38,939 nt of DNA. It comes from Ramlibacter sp. (lineage in GTDB: Bacteria > Pseudomonadota > Gammaproteobacteria > Burkholderiales > Burkholderiaceae_C). Of this stretch, positions 1-9,088 are shown one piece after another (the stretch's first letter is position 1; every line of letters begins with the position of its first letter). A program made the translations under genes and the position numbers. Location of the stretch: the NCBI GenBank assembly GCA_030831585.1, contig JAURKV010000233.1:1-38939 (forward strand), given 5' to 3'. The notes below the pieces were generated by a model. The model worked only from the letters and a program-made list of their open reading frames with translations. It did not search any database and was not told the origin of the DNA.

Positions 1-421
1 GGGTGAACAAGGCGCGGTGGTTCTCCCAGCTGGGGTCCGAAATCAGCACCTGGGCATGGGGCGAGAGTTGGCGCAGAAAATCGGCGCCAATCTTCAGGCC
101 GCCGGTGCCGCCCAGGGCCTGGACCGTGGCCACCCGGCCGCTGCTCACTGGCTCGCTGGTAGCGCCAAAAACGAGACCCTTGACCGCCTGGTCATAGGCC
201 GCAATGCCGTCAATCGGCAGGTAGCCGCGCGCCTTGGGCGAGGCATTCATTTGCTGCTCGGCTTGGCGTACGCAGGCCAGGAGGGGCAACTTGCCCTCGT
301 CGTCGTAATAGACGCCTACTCCCAGGTTGACTTTTTGGGGGCTGGTGTCGGCGGCGAATTGCTCGTTCAGGCCCAAGATGGGGTCTCGGGGCGCCATCGC
401 GACGGCAGAAAACATCGACAT
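1..421 (-). CDS. tyrB: Aromatic amino acid aminotransferase, N-terminal part (runs off left edge)
   Basis: The first 140 codons of a class I PLP aminotransferase can be read on the minus strand; the C-terminal two thirds lie outside the window. The N-terminus carries the family signatures DPILGLNEQF, VNLGVGVYY, a YLPIDG segment and VQALGGTGGLKIGADFL, followed by SDPSWENH. These are shared by AspC and TyrB, and the YLPIDG and SDPSWENH wording is nearer TyrB. Such enzymes transfer the amino group between aromatic amino acids or aspartate and 2-oxoglutarate in the cytoplasm. I chose the ATG at 421 because AAGGA lies about 7 bases upstream; a second in-frame ATG at 415 is possible. The PLP lysine is not visible. 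It is divergent from uvrB across about 70 bp, with a -10-like TAAAAT on this strand at about 485-490. The exact substrate (tyrB or aspC) is not settled. Confidence 0.85.
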   Translation of the reverse strand, partial: MSMFSAVAMAPRDPILGLNEQFAADTSPQKVNLGVGVYYDDEGKLPLLACVRQAEQQMNASPKARGYLPIDGIAAYDQAVKGLVFGATSEPVSSGRVATVQALGGTGGLKIGADFLRQLSPHAQVLISDPSWENHRALFT

Positions 422-491
422 GGAGATCCTTGGTTGTCTGTGAGGCTCGCGGGCATGGGTTAATCTGCCCGGATTGCCCGAGATTTTATGC

Positions 492-2600
492 ATGTCTGAT
501 CTGTCCGAAGTTCCAAGTGCGCCTGTGGGCGCTCCCCTGGGCGAATTCATTTCCTTCCCCGGTTCGCCATTCGAGCTGTTCCAGCCCTACCCACCGGCCG
601 GCGACCAGCCGCGCGCGATCGAGCAGTTGGTCGAAGGGGTCCGCGACGGCGAGGCCTTCCAGACCCTGCTGGGGGTCACCGGGTCGGGCAAGACCTTCAC
701 CATGGCCAATGTCATTGCCCGCCTGGGCCGGCCAGCCATCGTATTCGCGCCCAACAAGACGCTTGCCGCCCAGCTGTACAGCGAGTTCCGCGAGTTCTTT
801 CCCCGCAACGCGGTGGAATACTTCGTGAGCTACTACGACTACTACCAACCCGAGGCCTATGTGCCCCAGCGCGACCTGTTCATTGAGAAGGACAGCGCCA
901 TCAACGAGCACATCGAGCAGATGCGGCTGTCAGCCACCAAAAGCGTACTCGAGCGTCGCGACACGGTGATCGTGGCCACCGTCAGTGCGATATACGGCAT
1001 TGGTGCGCCCGAGGACTACACCCAAATGCGCTTCATCTTGCGGGTGGGCGACAAGATCGGCCAGCGCGACGTGATCGCCCAGTTGGTGCGGATGCAGTAC
1101 ACCCGCAACGACCACGAGTTCTCCCGTGGCGCCTTCCGGGTAAGGGGCGACACCATTGACGTCTTCCCCGCCGAGCACAGTGAGCTCGCGGTACGGCTCG
1201 AGCTGTTCGACGACGAGATCGAGTCCTTGCAACTGTTCGACCCGCTCACCGGACGCATTCGGCAAAAGGTGCCGCGCTTCACGGTCTACCCCTCCAGCCA
1301 TTACGTGACCCCGCGTGAAAAGGTGCTGGCGGCGGTGGAGTCGATCAAGCTCGAGCTGGATCAGCGGTTGAAGGAGCTGGTGGGGATGAATAAGCTGGTC
1401 GAGGCCCAGCGGCTGGAGCAGCGCACCCGCTTCGACCTGGAAATGCTCGCCGAGGTCGGGCACTGCAAGGGCATCGAGAACTACACCCGGCACCTGTCGG
1501 GTGCCAGACCGGGAGAGCCGCCGTCCACGCTCACCGACTACATGCCCAAGGACGCGCTGATCTTTCTGGACGAAAGCCACCAGATGATCGGGCAGCTCTC
1601 GGCCATGTACAACGGTGACCGTTCGCGCAAGACCACTTTGGTGGAGTATGGCTTTCGGTTGCCCTCCGCTCTAGACAACCGGCCGCTGAAGTTTGAGGAG
1701 TTCGAGCAGCGCATGCGGCAGGCCGTTTTCGTCTCGGCCACCCCTGCCGACTATGAGAACCGGCGCGCGGGCCAGGTGGTCGAACAGCTCGTGCGGCCCA
1801 CCGGCCTGATCGACCCCGAGGTGGAGGTGCGACCGGCTATCCACCAGGTCGACGACGTTCTGCAGGAGATCCGCGTTCGGGTAGACAAAAACGAGCGTGT
1901 ACTGATCACGGTGCTCACCAAGCGGATGGCCGAGCAGCTCACCGATTACCTGAGCGATAACGGGGTGAAGGTGCGCTACATCCACAGTGACGTGGACACG
2001 GTGGAGCGGGTCGAGATCCTGCGCGACCTGCGCTTGGGCACCTTCGACGTGCTGGTGGGGATCAACCTGCTGCGTGAGGGTCTCGACATCCCCGAGGTGT
2101 CTCTGGTGGCCATCTTAGACGCCGACAAGGAAGGCTTTCTGCGGGCCGAACGCTCCCTGATCCAGACGATTGGCCGTGCAGCGCGAAACCTCAACGGTAA
2201 GGCCATCCTCTATGCCGATCGGATCACCGAGTCGATGAAAAAGGCGATGGGCGAGACCAGCCGGCGTCGACAGCGCCAGATCGAATTCAACCTGGCCCAC
2301 GGCATCACCCCGCGCGGCATCGTCAAGCAGGTGCGTGACCTGATCGACGGGGTCTACAGCGAGAAGGCCGGAAAGGCCGCCGAAGAAGCTGAGCTTCTTC
2401 GGGCGCAGGTTCAGGACCTGTCGGAGAAGGATGTCGGCAAGGAAATCAAGCGCCTCGAGAAGCTCATGCTCGAGCATGCCCGCAACCTTGAGTTCGAAAA
2501 GGCGGCCCGTGTCCGCGACCAACTGGCCCTGCTGCGTGAGCAGGCTTTTGGTGGTTCGGGGCATGACAAGGTCGTGCCCATTCAGGCCGGCCAGCGCTGA
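492..2600 (+). CDS. uvrB: UvrABC excinuclease subunit B
   Basis: UvrB is the DNA-damage verification helicase of nucleotide excision repair. It is loaded by UvrA and positions UvrC. The 702-residue product has the Walker A motif GVTGSGKT (residues 61-68), the damage-binding beta-hairpin with its tyrosines (about 110-123, [15 protein letters not shown]), a DESH Walker B, the helicase motif with QTIGRAARN, and a C-terminal UVR coiled-coil motif (about 645-680) that binds UvrC. Length is close to the usual 670-700, with about 25 extra residues before the conserved [11 protein letters not shown] segment. The ATG at 492 is chosen over an in-frame TTG at 474; neither has a strong ribosome site. I see no convincing LexA box upstream. 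The downstream neighbour is iscR, 147 bp away. Confidence 0.97.
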   Translation: MSDLSEVPSAPVGAPLGEFISFPGSPFELFQPYPPAGDQPRAIEQLVEGVRDGEAFQTLLGVTGSGKTFTMANVIARLGRPAIVFAPNKTLAAQLYSEFREFFPRNAVEYFVSYYDYYQPEAYVPQRDLFIEKDSAINEHIEQMRLSATKSVLERRDTVIVATVSAIYGIGAPEDYTQMRFILRVGDKIGQRDVIAQLVRMQYTRNDHEFSRGAFRVRGDTIDVFPAEHSELAVRLELFDDEIESLQLFDPLTGRIRQKVPRFTVYPSSHYVTPREKVLAAVESIKLELDQRLKELVGMNKLVEAQRLEQRTRFDLEMLAEVGHCKGIENYTRHLSGARPGEPPSTLTDYMPKDALIFLDESHQMIGQLSAMYNGDRSRKTTLVEYGFRLPSALDNRPLKFEEFEQRMRQAVFVSATPADYENRRAGQVVEQLVRPTGLIDPEVEVRPAIHQVDDVLQEIRVRVDKNERVLITVLTKRMAEQLTDYLSDNGVKVRYIHSDVDTVERVEILRDLRLGTFDVLVGINLLREGLDIPEVSLVAILDADKEGFLRAERSLIQTIGRAARNLNGKAILYADRITESMKKAMGETSRRRQRQIEFNLAHGITPRGIVKQVRDLIDGVYSEKAGKAAEEAELLRAQVQDLSEKDVGKEIKRLEKLMLEHARNLEFEKAARVRDQLALLREQAFGGSGHDKVVPIQAGQR

Positions 2601-2649
2601 ACCCTTTCGGTTCGTAAGGGCAAATTGCGATCCGGCGGGATACCCGAGC

Positions 2650-2664
2650 AAAGCCGTCGGCTTT
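2650..2664. repeat. Perfect 7-bp inverted repeat upstream of the iscR promoter
   Basis: AAAGCCG and CGGCTTT are separated by a single T. This sits between the uvrB stop and the candidate iscR operator. The one-base centre suits a protein-binding palindrome better than an RNA hairpin, and no T-tract follows, so it does not look like an intrinsic terminator for uvrB. Confidence 0.4.
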
Positions 2665-2669
2665 CCCCT

Positions 2670-2695
2670 ATACTTGACAGCATCAGTCAGGAACT
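2670..2695 (+). promoter_or_regulatory. Candidate IscR operator and iscR promoter region
   Basis: The segment contains ATACTTGAC, seven bases, then GTCAGGAACT. This resembles the imperfect dyad bound by [2Fe-2S]-IscR (type 1 site) upstream of the E. coli isc operon. Both a -10-like TATACT (2669-2674) and a -35-like TTGACA (2674-2679) overlap it, so the exact promoter register is unclear; either way IscR binding would block transcription. The position, 53 bp upstream of the iscR ATG, supports feedback autoregulation. The match is by eye. Confidence 0.55.
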
Positions 2696-2711
2696 AGGCG
2701 CCATCGGGGTG

Positions 2712-2727
2712 TCCAGCCTTGGCTGGA
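2712..2727 (+). promoter_or_regulatory. Hairpin in the iscR 5' untranslated region
   Basis: TCCAGCC and GGCTGGA form a perfect 7-bp stem with a TT loop, ending about 10 bases before the AAGGAG ribosome site of iscR. It may affect leader stability or ribosome access. No alternative pairing was found, so this is only a structural observation. Confidence 0.35.
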
Positions 2728-2747
2728 AAGCCTTTAAGGAGTTTGCG

Positions 2748-3284
2748 ATGCGCCTCACGACCAAAGGCCGCTTTGCGGTCACTGCGATGATCGATCTGGC
2801 CCTCCGCCAGAACAATGGTCCCGTCACGCTGGCCGCGATCAGCCAGCGCCAGCAGATCTCGCTCTCCTACCTAGAGCAGCTGTTCGGCAAGCTGCGCCGC
2901 CACCAGCTGGTGGAGTCCACCCGTGGACCCGGCGGCGGCTACACCCTGGGTCGCAAGGCCTCCGAAATCACTGTGGCCGACATCATCGTGTCGGTCGACG
3001 AGCCGCTTGACGCCACCCAATGCGGCGGCAAGGAAAACTGCGGCGGTGAGGGCGGGCGTTGCATGACCCACGAGCTGTGGTCATCGCTCAACCAGCGCAT
3101 GGTGGAGTTTCTAGACTCTGTCAACCTGCAAAAGCTAGTGGACGACCAGGTCGCCAAGGGCGTTCAGATTGAGGACAAGCCGCCGGTCAAGCGCGCCATC
3201 TCCAGTGCGCCGGTGGTCAAGCCGATCCGGGTGAACGCACCTAACTCCGTCTTCGCACTGGGCAGCATTCTGGCCAAGGGCTAA
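2748..3284 (+). CDS. iscR: Iron-sulfur cluster-sensing transcriptional regulator IscR
   Basis: IscR is an Rrf2-family winged-helix regulator that represses the isc operon when it carries a [2Fe-2S] cluster. The 178-residue product begins [14 protein letters not shown], the Rrf2 N-terminal helix-turn-helix, and carries [10 protein letters not shown] in the wing. The cluster-ligand set is present: C92, C98, C105 and H108, against C92/C98/C104/H107 in E. coli IscR, so there is one extra residue in the last spacing. The ATG at 2748 is supported by AAGGAG 6 bases upstream; longer in-frame starts add a non-homologous extension. It is the first gene of the isc operon and lies downstream of a candidate IscR site. 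The C-terminal tail is about 15 residues longer than in E. coli and ends in a variable, basic stretch. Confidence 0.95.
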   Translation: MRLTTKGRFAVTAMIDLALRQNNGPVTLAAISQRQQISLSYLEQLFGKLRRHQLVESTRGPGGGYTLGRKASEITVADIIVSVDEPLDATQCGGKENCGGEGGRCMTHELWSSLNQRMVEFLDSVNLQKLVDDQVAKGVQIEDKPPVKRAISSAPVVKPIRVNAPNSVFALGSILAKG

Positions 3285-3288
3285 GCCC

Positions 3289-3305
3289 CCAGTCGCAGCG
3301 ACTGG
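3289..3305 (+). repeat. 8-bp perfect hairpin between iscR and iscS
   Basis: CCAGTCGC and GCGACTGG are separated by one A, immediately after the iscR stop codon. There is no T-run, so full termination is unlikely. In E. coli the iscR-iscS intergenic region is a structured site where small-RNA-induced decay of iscSUA leaves iscR mRNA intact. A stable hairpin here could likewise protect the iscR 3' end; that role is inferred. Confidence 0.45.
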
Positions 3306-3356
3306 CGTAGACACGGGCCGCTTCGGTGGCCTCCAAATCATTCCAAATTGCAATCC

Positions 3357-4571
3357 ATGACCCCGCATCTCCCTATTTACATGGACTACGGCGCGACGAC
3401 GCCGGTCGACCCGCGCGTGGTGGACGCCATGATCCCCTGGTTGCGAGAGCATCATGGAAACCCGGCGTCTCGCAGCCATGCTTGGGGCTGGGAGGCCGAG
3501 GAGGCCGTTGAGGCTGCACGCGGCCATGTGGCGGCCCTGATCGGCGCGGACTCACGGGAGATCGTCTGGACATCGGGCGCGACCGAGTCGAACAACCTGG
3601 CGATCAAGGGTGCTGCGCACTTCTACCAGTCCCGTGGCAAGCACCTGATTACCGTCAGGACCGAGCACAAGGCGGTGCTGGACACCATGCGCGAGCTCGA
3701 ACGCCAGGGCTTCGAGGTGACTTACCTCGAGGTGCAAGAGGACGGCATGCTGGACTTGGAGGGCTTCAAGGCCGCCATCCGCCCCGACACCATCTTGGCC
3801 AGCGTGATGTTCGTGAACAACGAGATCGGCGTGATCCAGGACATTCCTACATTGGGCGCGATCTGCCGTGAGAAGGGCGTGCTGCTCCACGTGGACGCGG
3901 CTCAGGCCACCGGCAAGGTGGCGATCGATTTGGCGACGCTGCCGGTCGACCTCATGAGCCTGGCCTCGCACAAGTCCTACGGTCCCAAGGGCATTGGCGC
4001 GCTGTACGTGCGCCGCAAGCCCCGGGTGCGTCTGGAGGCCCAGATGCATGGCGGCGGCCACGAGCGCGGCATGCGCTCGGGCTCCCTGCCCACTCACCAG
4101 TGCGTGGGCATGGGCGAGGCCTTCCGCATTGCCAAGTTGGAGATGGCACAGGACCTGGTCCAGGCCCGTACGCTGCAAAAGCGCTTGCTGGACGGCCTCA
4201 AGGACGTGGAGCAGGTCTTCATCAACGGCAGCATGACGCACCGCGTCCCACACAACTTGAACATCAGCTTCAACTTCGTCGAGGGCGAGTCCTTAATGAT
4301 GGGGATCAAGGGTTTGGCGGTGTCGTCCGGCTCGGCCTGCACCTCGGCTTCCCTGGAGCCGAGCTACGTGCTCCGCGCTCTCGGACGCAGCGACGAACTG
4401 GCCCACAGCAGCCTGCGTATGACCATCGGCCGCTTCACGACCGAGCAAGAGATCGACTACGCGATCGAGACCATCCGTGCCAACGTGGCCAAGCTGCGTG
4501 AACTCAGCCCCTTGTGGGAGATGTACCAGGACGGCATCGACATCAGCACCATTCAGTGGACAGCGCATTAA
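3357..4571 (+). CDS. iscS: Cysteine desulfurase IscS
   Basis: IscS is a PLP enzyme that removes sulfur from L-cysteine and passes it as persulfide to IscU and other acceptors. The 404-residue product has the PLP lysine in SHKSYGPKG (K206), the cofactor-stacking H104 in TEHK, and the mobile-loop catalytic cysteine in [10 protein letters not shown] (C328). All three fall at the same numbers as in E. coli IscS, which supports the ATG at 3357 rather than the TTG at 3348. The upstream ribosome site is weak. It is the second gene of the isc operon, 15 bp before iscU. The C-terminal ISTIQWTAH tail is the conserved IscU-docking end. Confidence 0.97.
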   Translation: MTPHLPIYMDYGATTPVDPRVVDAMIPWLREHHGNPASRSHAWGWEAEEAVEAARGHVAALIGADSREIVWTSGATESNNLAIKGAAHFYQSRGKHLITVRTEHKAVLDTMRELERQGFEVTYLEVQEDGMLDLEGFKAAIRPDTILASVMFVNNEIGVIQDIPTLGAICREKGVLLHVDAAQATGKVAIDLATLPVDLMSLASHKSYGPKGIGALYVRRKPRVRLEAQMHGGGHERGMRSGSLPTHQCVGMGEAFRIAKLEMAQDLVQARTLQKRLLDGLKDVEQVFINGSMTHRVPHNLNISFNFVEGESLMMGIKGLAVSSGSACTSASLEPSYVLRALGRSDELAHSSLRMTIGRFTTEQEIDYAIETIRANVAKLRELSPLWEMYQDGIDISTIQWTAH

Positions 4572-4586
4572 ATACAGGAGCTCCCC

Positions 4587-4973
4587 ATGGCCTATTCCGA
4601 AAAAGTCGTTGATCACTACGAGAACCCCCGCAATGTCGGCTCCTTCGATAAGGGCGATGAGTCTGTGGGCACCGGCATGGTTGGCGCGCCGGCCTGTGGC
4701 GACGTCATGAAGCTGCAGATCAAGGTCAACCCGACCACGGGCATCATCGAGGACGCTCGCTTCAAAACTTACGGTTGCGGCTCGGCCATCGCGTCGAGCT
4801 CCCTGGTGACCGAATGGGTCAAGGGCAAGAGCCTGGACGAGGCTGCCTCCCTCAAGAACAGCCAGATCGCCGAGGAACTGGCGCTGCCGCCGGTCAAGAT
4901 CCACTGCTCGATCCTGGCCGAAGACGCTATCAAGGCAGCGGTCGAGGACTACAAGAAAAAGCACGCTCATTGA
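4587..4973 (+). CDS. iscU: Iron-sulfur cluster scaffold IscU
   Basis: IscU is the scaffold on which the [2Fe-2S] cluster is built from sulfur supplied by IscS, before release by HscA/HscB. The 128-residue product has the three ligand cysteines C37 (GAPACGD), C64 (YGCGSA) and C107 (KIHCS), with the conserved Asp after C37. The HscA recognition motif LPPVK is at residues 100-104. AGGAG precedes the ATG. All catalytic residues are intact and the length is that of the family. Confidence 0.98.
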   Translation: MAYSEKVVDHYENPRNVGSFDKGDESVGTGMVGAPACGDVMKLQIKVNPTTGIIEDARFKTYGCGSAIASSSLVTEWVKGKSLDEAASLKNSQIAEELALPPVKIHCSILAEDAIKAAVEDYKKKHAH

Positions 4974-5002
4974 GCGCGCCCGCTACTTCGAACTCAAGCA
5001 AG

Positions 5003-5326
5003 ATGGCAGTTACCCTCACCGAAGCCGCCGCACGCCATGTGACCCGCTACCTCAGCAAGCGGGGCAAGGGTGTAGGTGTGCGTCTAGGCGTCAAGACCAC
5101 CGGCTGCTCGGGCCTGGCCTACAAGCTTGAGTACGTGGACGATGTCGCGCCTGAGGACATGGTGTTTGAGAACCACGGCATCAAGATCCTGATCGACCCC
5201 AAGAGCTTGGCCTATATCGACGGGACCGAACTGGACTTCGTACGCGAAGGCCTCAACGAGGGCTTCCGCTTCAACAACCCCAATGAACGGGACCGCTGCG
5301 GTTGCGGCGAATCCTTCCGGGTGTGA
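5003..5326 (+). CDS. iscA: A-type iron-sulfur carrier IscA
   Basis: IscA is an A-type carrier that delivers Fe-S clusters to target proteins. The 107-residue product has the three conserved cysteines C35 (TTGCSG), C99 and C101 (RCGCGES). The ATG at 5003 gives a normal-length protein starting [10 protein letters not shown]. It lies 29 bp after iscU, and its TGA stop overlaps the GTG start of hscB by four bases (GTGA), pointing to translational coupling. Confidence 0.97.
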   Translation: MAVTLTEAAARHVTRYLSKRGKGVGVRLGVKTTGCSGLAYKLEYVDDVAPEDMVFENHGIKILIDPKSLAYIDGTELDFVREGLNEGFRFNNPNERDRCGCGESFRV

Positions 5327-5841
5327 AGCTCTCCGACAGCGACTTCACGCTGTTCGCGGTTCCCGAGCAGTTCCGTCAGGACCGGGCGCAAATTGATGCG
5401 CGCTGGAAGGAGTTGCAGCGCGAGGCCCACCCGGACCGCTTCGCCGCCCAGGGGGCCGCAGCCCAGCGGGTGGCGATGCAGTGGTCGGTGCGGATTAACG
5501 AGGCCTATCAGCGCCTCAAGGACCCCTTGAAGCGCGCCGCCTACCTGTGCGAGATGCGCGGGGCCCCGGTCGAGGCTGAGAACAACACCGCCATGCCTGC
5601 GGCCTTCCTGATGCAGCAGATGCAGTGGCGTGAAGCGCTGGAAGAGGCCGAAGCCGAGGGCGACCTGCAACGCCTGGAGGACGCGCTCCAGCTGGCCCGA
5701 CGCGATTTGCTCGCTGATATCGAAGTGAAGCTGGACCAGGCAGGCGATGCCCCCGGTGCCTCGGGGCAGGTGAGGGCGTTGATGTTCATTGAGCGCTTTG
5801 CCCATGACGTCGCGTCGCGCTTCGAGCAACTGGGACAATAG
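5323..5841 (+). CDS. hscB: Fe-S assembly co-chaperone HscB
   Basis: HscB is the J-domain partner that brings IscU to HscA and stimulates its ATPase. The 172-residue product has an N-terminal J domain with HPD at residues 36-38 and a helical C-terminal domain that binds IscU. The GTG at 5323 is preferred because it overlaps the iscA stop and puts conserved sequence (DFTLFAVP) near the N-terminus; a TTG start 21 bases upstream would add seven residues. E. coli HscB has 171 residues. Confidence 0.95.
   Translation: MKLSDSDFTLFAVPEQFRQDRAQIDARWKELQREAHPDRFAAQGAAAQRVAMQWSVRINEAYQRLKDPLKRAAYLCEMRGAPVEAENNTAMPAAFLMQQMQWREALEEAEAEGDLQRLEDALQLARRDLLADIEVKLDQAGDAPGASGQVRALMFIERFAHDVASRFEQLGQ
5834..5839 (+). 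promoter_or_regulatory. Possible internal -10 element ahead of hscA
   Basis: GACAAT at the very end of hscB is followed by a G-rich stretch, like the -10-like elements seen at bktB, dnaQ and the tRNA in this window. No matching -35 is visible. It could give hscA and fdx some isc-independent expression. Low confidence. Confidence 0.25.
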
Positions 5842-5870
5842 CGGGCTTCCGATCCACCTCAAGACAAGAA

Positions 5871-5888
5871 GGGCCGCACGAGCGGCCC
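5871..5888 (+). repeat. GC-rich hairpin between hscB and hscA
   Basis: GGGCCGC and GCGGCCC form a perfect 7-bp stem with an ACGA loop in the only sizeable gap inside the second half of the isc operon (62 bp). It lacks a T-run, so it is more likely an mRNA processing or stability element than a terminator. Confidence 0.45.
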
Positions 5889-5903
5889 CACGGCTCTCCC
5901 CAC

Positions 5904-7763
5904 ATGGCACTGCTTCAGATTTCCGAACCCGGTCAAGCTCCCGACCCGCACGCGCGGCGCATCGCCGTGGGCATCGACCTGGGCACCACACACTCGCTGG
6001 TGGCTGCCGTTCGCCATGGCGTGGCCGAGTGCCTGCCCGATGACGCAGGGCGGGTGATCTTGCCCTCTGTGGTGCGTTACCTGGCTGACGGGAGACGGCA
6101 GATCGGCTTCGACGCGCTGGCTCAGCGCGCGATCGACCCCGAGAACACCATCGCCTCGGCCAAGCGTTTCATGGGCCGTGGCCTCGCCGACATCGCCGGT
6201 CGCGAGAACCTGCCCTATCGCTTCATCGACCAACCGGGCATGGTGGCCCTGCAGACCCGCGCCGGCGCCAAGAGCCCGGTGGAAGTGAGTGCCGAGATCC
6301 TGGCCACCCTGCGATATCGCGCTGAGGACACCTTTGCAGACGACCTGTACGGTGCGGTGATCACTGTTCCCGCCTATTTCGACGACGCGCAGAGGCAGGC
6401 AACTAAGGACGCCGCGCAACTGTCGGGCCTCAACGTCCTTCGCCTCATCAACGAGCCCACCGCTGCTGCCATTGCCTACGGCCTCGACAACGGCAGCGAG
6501 GGCGTCTACGCGGTATACGACCTGGGCGGCGGCACCTTCGACATTTCCATCTTGCGCCTCTCGCGCGGGGTCTTTGAAGTCATCGCCACCGGCGGCGACT
6601 CAGCGCTCGGCGGCGACGACTACGACCGCGCGCTCGCTCAAGTGATGCTGCAGGGTGCAAACCTGGCCCTCACCGCGCCCGAGGACAAGGCCGCCATCGA
6701 GGTGGCAGCGCGAAGCGCCAAGGAGGCGCTCTCCGCTGCAGAGACGGCCACCGTTCAGGCGCTCATCTCCGGCAATGAACGCACATTCACCGTCACCCGA
6801 TCCACCTTCGAGGCGGCCACTGCCGACCTCACTGCCCGCACTTTGGCGGCGGTGCGCAAGGCCCTGCGCGACGCCCGCTTGCAAAAAGACGAGGTGCAGG
6901 GGGTGGTGATGGTGGGTGGCTCGACCCGCATGCCGCAGGTGCAACGTGCCGTGGGTGATTTCTTCGGCCGAGAACCCCTGACCAACCTCAACCCCGATGA
7001 GGTGGTGGCCCTTGGCGCCGCCATTCAAGCCAACGCCCTGGCCGGAAACGACTCCGCCGGCGATTTGCTGCTGCTCGATGTCATTCCCCTTTCCCTGGGT
7101 ATCGAGACGATGGGCGGGCTGGTAGAGCGCATCGTCCATCGCAACGAGACCATTCCGACCGCCAAGGCCCAGGACTTCACCACCTACCGCGACGGTCAGA
7201 CGGCTCTGGCCCTGCACGTGGTGCAGGGCGAGCGAGACCTGGTGGCCGACTGTCGCAGCTTGGCGCGCTTCGAACTGCGCGGCATTCCGCCGATGGCCGC
7301 CGGCGCGGCCCGCATCCGGGTCACCTTCACTGTCGATGCCGATGGCCTGCTGTCGGTCAGCGCCAAGGAGCAGGGCAGCGGAGTGGAGGCCAGGATCGAC
7401 GTCAAGCCCTCCTATGGTCTGTCGGACGACGAGGTCGCCCGGATGCTGCAGGAAAGTTTCTCGACCGCGCAGCAGGACATGACAGCGCGCGCCCTGGTCG
7501 AGGCGCGCGTCGACGCGGATCGGCTTGTGCTCGCCACCCGCAGCGCACTGACCGCCGACGGCCACCTGCTCTCTGGCCCTGACCGCGCTGCGATCGACGC
7601 AGCCATCGCCCATCTTGAACACACCGCACGCGGGGCGGCCGAAGCCGCCCAGGTCGAGGCCGCCAGCGAGGCGCTCGCCCAGGCTACCGAGGGCTTTGCC
7701 GCCGAACGCATGAACCACAGCATCCAGAAGGCCCTCGCGGGCCGCAAATTGGAGTCCCTCTGA
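5904..7763 (+). CDS. hscA: Fe-S assembly Hsp70 chaperone HscA
   Basis: HscA is the specialised Hsp70 that binds the LPPVK motif of IscU and drives cluster release with HscB. The 619-residue product has the actin-fold ATPase domain (phosphate loop GIDLGTTHS at about 24-32, [56 protein letters not shown]). The substrate-binding domain begins near [18 protein letters not shown]. Length matches E. coli HscA (616). Its stop overlaps the fdx start by one base (TGATG). Confidence 0.97.
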   Translation: MALLQISEPGQAPDPHARRIAVGIDLGTTHSLVAAVRHGVAECLPDDAGRVILPSVVRYLADGRRQIGFDALAQRAIDPENTIASAKRFMGRGLADIAGRENLPYRFIDQPGMVALQTRAGAKSPVEVSAEILATLRYRAEDTFADDLYGAVITVPAYFDDAQRQATKDAAQLSGLNVLRLINEPTAAAIAYGLDNGSEGVYAVYDLGGGTFDISILRLSRGVFEVIATGGDSALGGDDYDRALAQVMLQGANLALTAPEDKAAIEVAARSAKEALSAAETATVQALISGNERTFTVTRSTFEAATADLTARTLAAVRKALRDARLQKDEVQGVVMVGGSTRMPQVQRAVGDFFGREPLTNLNPDEVVALGAAIQANALAGNDSAGDLLLLDVIPLSLGIETMGGLVERIVHRNETIPTAKAQDFTTYRDGQTALALHVVQGERDLVADCRSLARFELRGIPPMAAGAARIRVTFTVDADGLLSVSAKEQGSGVEARIDVKPSYGLSDDEVARMLQESFSTAQQDMTARALVEARVDADRLVLATRSALTADGHLLSGPDRAAIDAAIAHLEHTARGAAEAAQVEAASEALAQATEGFAAERMNHSIQKALAGRKLESL

Positions 7764-8101
7764 TGGCTACCATCAAGATCTTGCCGCATCCCGAATACTG
7801 CCCACAGGGAGCTACGGTGCAGGCTCCGGCTGGCACCTCGATCTGCGAGGCGCTCCTCGACAACGGAATCGAGATCGAGCACGCGTGCGACATGAGCTGT
7901 GCCTGCACCACCTGCCATGTGGTGGTGCGCGAGGGCTTCACGAGCCTCAACCAGATGGACGAGAACGAGGAGGACTTGCTGGACCGAGCCTGGGGCCTAG
8001 AGCCCAACTCGCGCCTCTCATGCCAGGCCTTCGTCGCGCAGCAAGACCTGGTGGTGGAGATTCCCAAATACTCCATCAACCATGCCAAGGAAAACCACTG
8101 A
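7763..8101 (+). CDS. fdx: ISC-type [2Fe-2S] ferredoxin
   Basis: This adrenodoxin-type ferredoxin supplies electrons for Fe-S cluster assembly. The 112-residue product has the ligand cysteines C42, C48, C51 (in HACDMSCACTTCH) and C87 (SCQAF). C46 is the extra conserved cysteine of isc ferredoxins. It is the last recognisable isc gene. No iscX (yfhJ) follows; the next gene is dnaQ. Confidence 0.97.
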   Translation: MATIKILPHPEYCPQGATVQAPAGTSICEALLDNGIEIEHACDMSCACTTCHVVVREGFTSLNQMDENEEDLLDRAWGLEPNSRLSCQAFVAQQDLVVEIPKYSINHAKENH

Positions 8102-8130
8102 GACGTGCCGGGGTCAGGCGGGCCGCTCGA

Positions 8131-8136
8131 TAGAAT
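8131..8136 (+). promoter_or_regulatory. Possible -10 element of dnaQ
   Basis: TAGAAT lies 7 bases upstream of the dnaQ ATG, so the transcript would have almost no leader. There is no good -35 at 16-18 bp spacing. Confidence 0.3.
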
Positions 8137-8143
8137 CTGGCCC

Positions 8144-8851
8144 ATGCGCCAGATCGTCCTTGACACTGAAACCACCGGCCTCAATCCTGAAACCGGCGAC
8201 CGCCTGATCGAGATTGGCTGCGTTGAACTGGTGGCGCGCAAGCTCACAGGGAACAACCTGCAGTTTTATTTCAATCCTGGGCGGTCCAGCTCGGAAGAGG
8301 CCTTGCGGGTGCACGGCATCAGTGACGAGTTTCTCCGAGACAAGCCCAAGTTTGCAGAGGTCGCTGATGAACTCCTGGCGTATCTGGCCGGTGCTGAAGT
8401 CATCATCCACAACGCCCCGTTCGACATTGGCTTTCTGGAAAAAGAGCTGGAAATTTCCGGCCGGCCTTCCTTCCGGGCCACGGTGGGAAAGGTCACCGAT
8501 ACGCTGGTCATGGCCAAGGAGATGTATCCGGGCAAGCGCAATAGCCTCGATGCGCTCTGTGACCGGCTCGGTGTCGACAACTCAGGTCGTACCCTCCATG
8601 GCGCTTTGCTCGATGCCGAACTTCTGGCTGATGTTTACATCTATCTCACCCGTGGCCAGGATGCCTTGCTGATCGATGCCGTGCCGACCGACGTCGGTAT
8701 GACGCCATCCGTGCAAGCCGACTTCCGCCAGTTATCGCTTCCCGTCATCGAGGCCACCGAACAGGAGGTGACGGCCCACGAAGAGGTCCTTGTGCAATTG
8801 GACAAGGCGAGTGGTGGCAAGACCGTCTGGCGCAGCCTCTTGGCCGGCTGA
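8144..8851 (+). CDS. dnaQ: DNA polymerase III epsilon subunit (3'-5' proofreading exonuclease)
   Basis: DnaQ is the proofreading exonuclease of the replicative polymerase core. The 235-residue product has DEDDh exonuclease motifs: Exo I with D7 and E9 (DTETTGL), Exo II in HNAPFDIGFL, and Exo III with His in HGALLDAELLADVY. The C-terminal part that binds the polymerase alpha subunit is present. Start: ATG at 8144 gives MRQIVLDTETTG, with the motif at the expected distance; an upstream in-frame start adds 13 unrelated residues. There is no clear ribosome site. Confidence 0.95.
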   Translation: MRQIVLDTETTGLNPETGDRLIEIGCVELVARKLTGNNLQFYFNPGRSSSEEALRVHGISDEFLRDKPKFAEVADELLAYLAGAEVIIHNAPFDIGFLEKELEISGRPSFRATVGKVTDTLVMAKEMYPGKRNSLDALCDRLGVDNSGRTLHGALLDAELLADVYIYLTRGQDALLIDAVPTDVGMTPSVQADFRQLSLPVIEATEQEVTAHEEVLVQLDKASGGKTVWRSLLAG

Positions 8852-8882
8852 GCTGCACCCGAATCGCCCACTTTGCCTGTGG

Positions 8883-8888
8883 CATAAT
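8883..8888 (+). promoter_or_regulatory. Possible -10 element of the tRNA gene
   Basis: CATAAT, followed by a G-rich discriminator, lies 42 bp upstream of the mature tRNA 5' end. No consensus -35 is seen at 17 bp. Confidence 0.35.
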
Positions 8889-8893
8889 TGAGG

Positions 8894-8920
8894 GCTTCCG
8901 GCCGTAACCGGAAGCGCTTC
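8894..8920 (+). repeat. Inverted repeats in the tRNA 5' leader
   Basis: GCTTCCGG and CCGGAAGC form an 8-bp stem around a six-base loop (8894-8915). This overlaps a perfect 10-base palindrome GAAGCGCTTC (8911-8920). Both precede the tRNA; they may end dnaQ transcription weakly or shape the pre-tRNA leader for RNase P. The function is not established. Confidence 0.4.
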
Positions 8921-8930
8921 GAGCGTGATG

Positions 8931-9005
8931 GGGTGGTTAGCTCAGTGGTAGAGCATCGCCTTCACACGGCGGGGGTCGGGGGTTCGAAACCCTCACCACC
9001 CACCA
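8931..9005 (+). tRNA. tRNA-Val (anticodon CAC)
   Basis: The acceptor arms GGGTGGT and ACCACCC pair perfectly. The D arm is GCTC/GAGC, the anticodon stem TCGCC/GGCGG, and the seven-base loop TTCACAC places CAC at positions 34-36. The T arm is GGGGG-TTCGAAA-CCCTC. The CCA tail is encoded (9003-9005). CAC reads the valine codon GUG. Confidence 0.95.
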
Positions 9006-9088
9006 TCTCCTCCAGCAGTGCATATTTCGGCGCTTCACGGCGCTGGTCTCACGGTTTTTTCAGCGGCGCCACTGCTCCGCTCTCACCT

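Noticed and set aside
422-491. SOS (LexA) box before uvrB
   Set aside because: No CTGT-N8-ACAG pattern is visible in the divergent gap; only a lone GTCTGT.
2625-2747. N-terminal extension of IscR from an upstream in-frame start
   Set aside because: It would translate the operator and the ribosome site, and [11 protein letters not shown] is the conserved IscR start.
6600-7718. 372-codon open frame antisense to hscA, and similar long antisense frames over pyrD, prlC, rmlBDA and the chitinase gene
   Set aside because: Each is a mirror of a well-conserved gene in GC-rich DNA, with no ribosome site and no recognisable domain.
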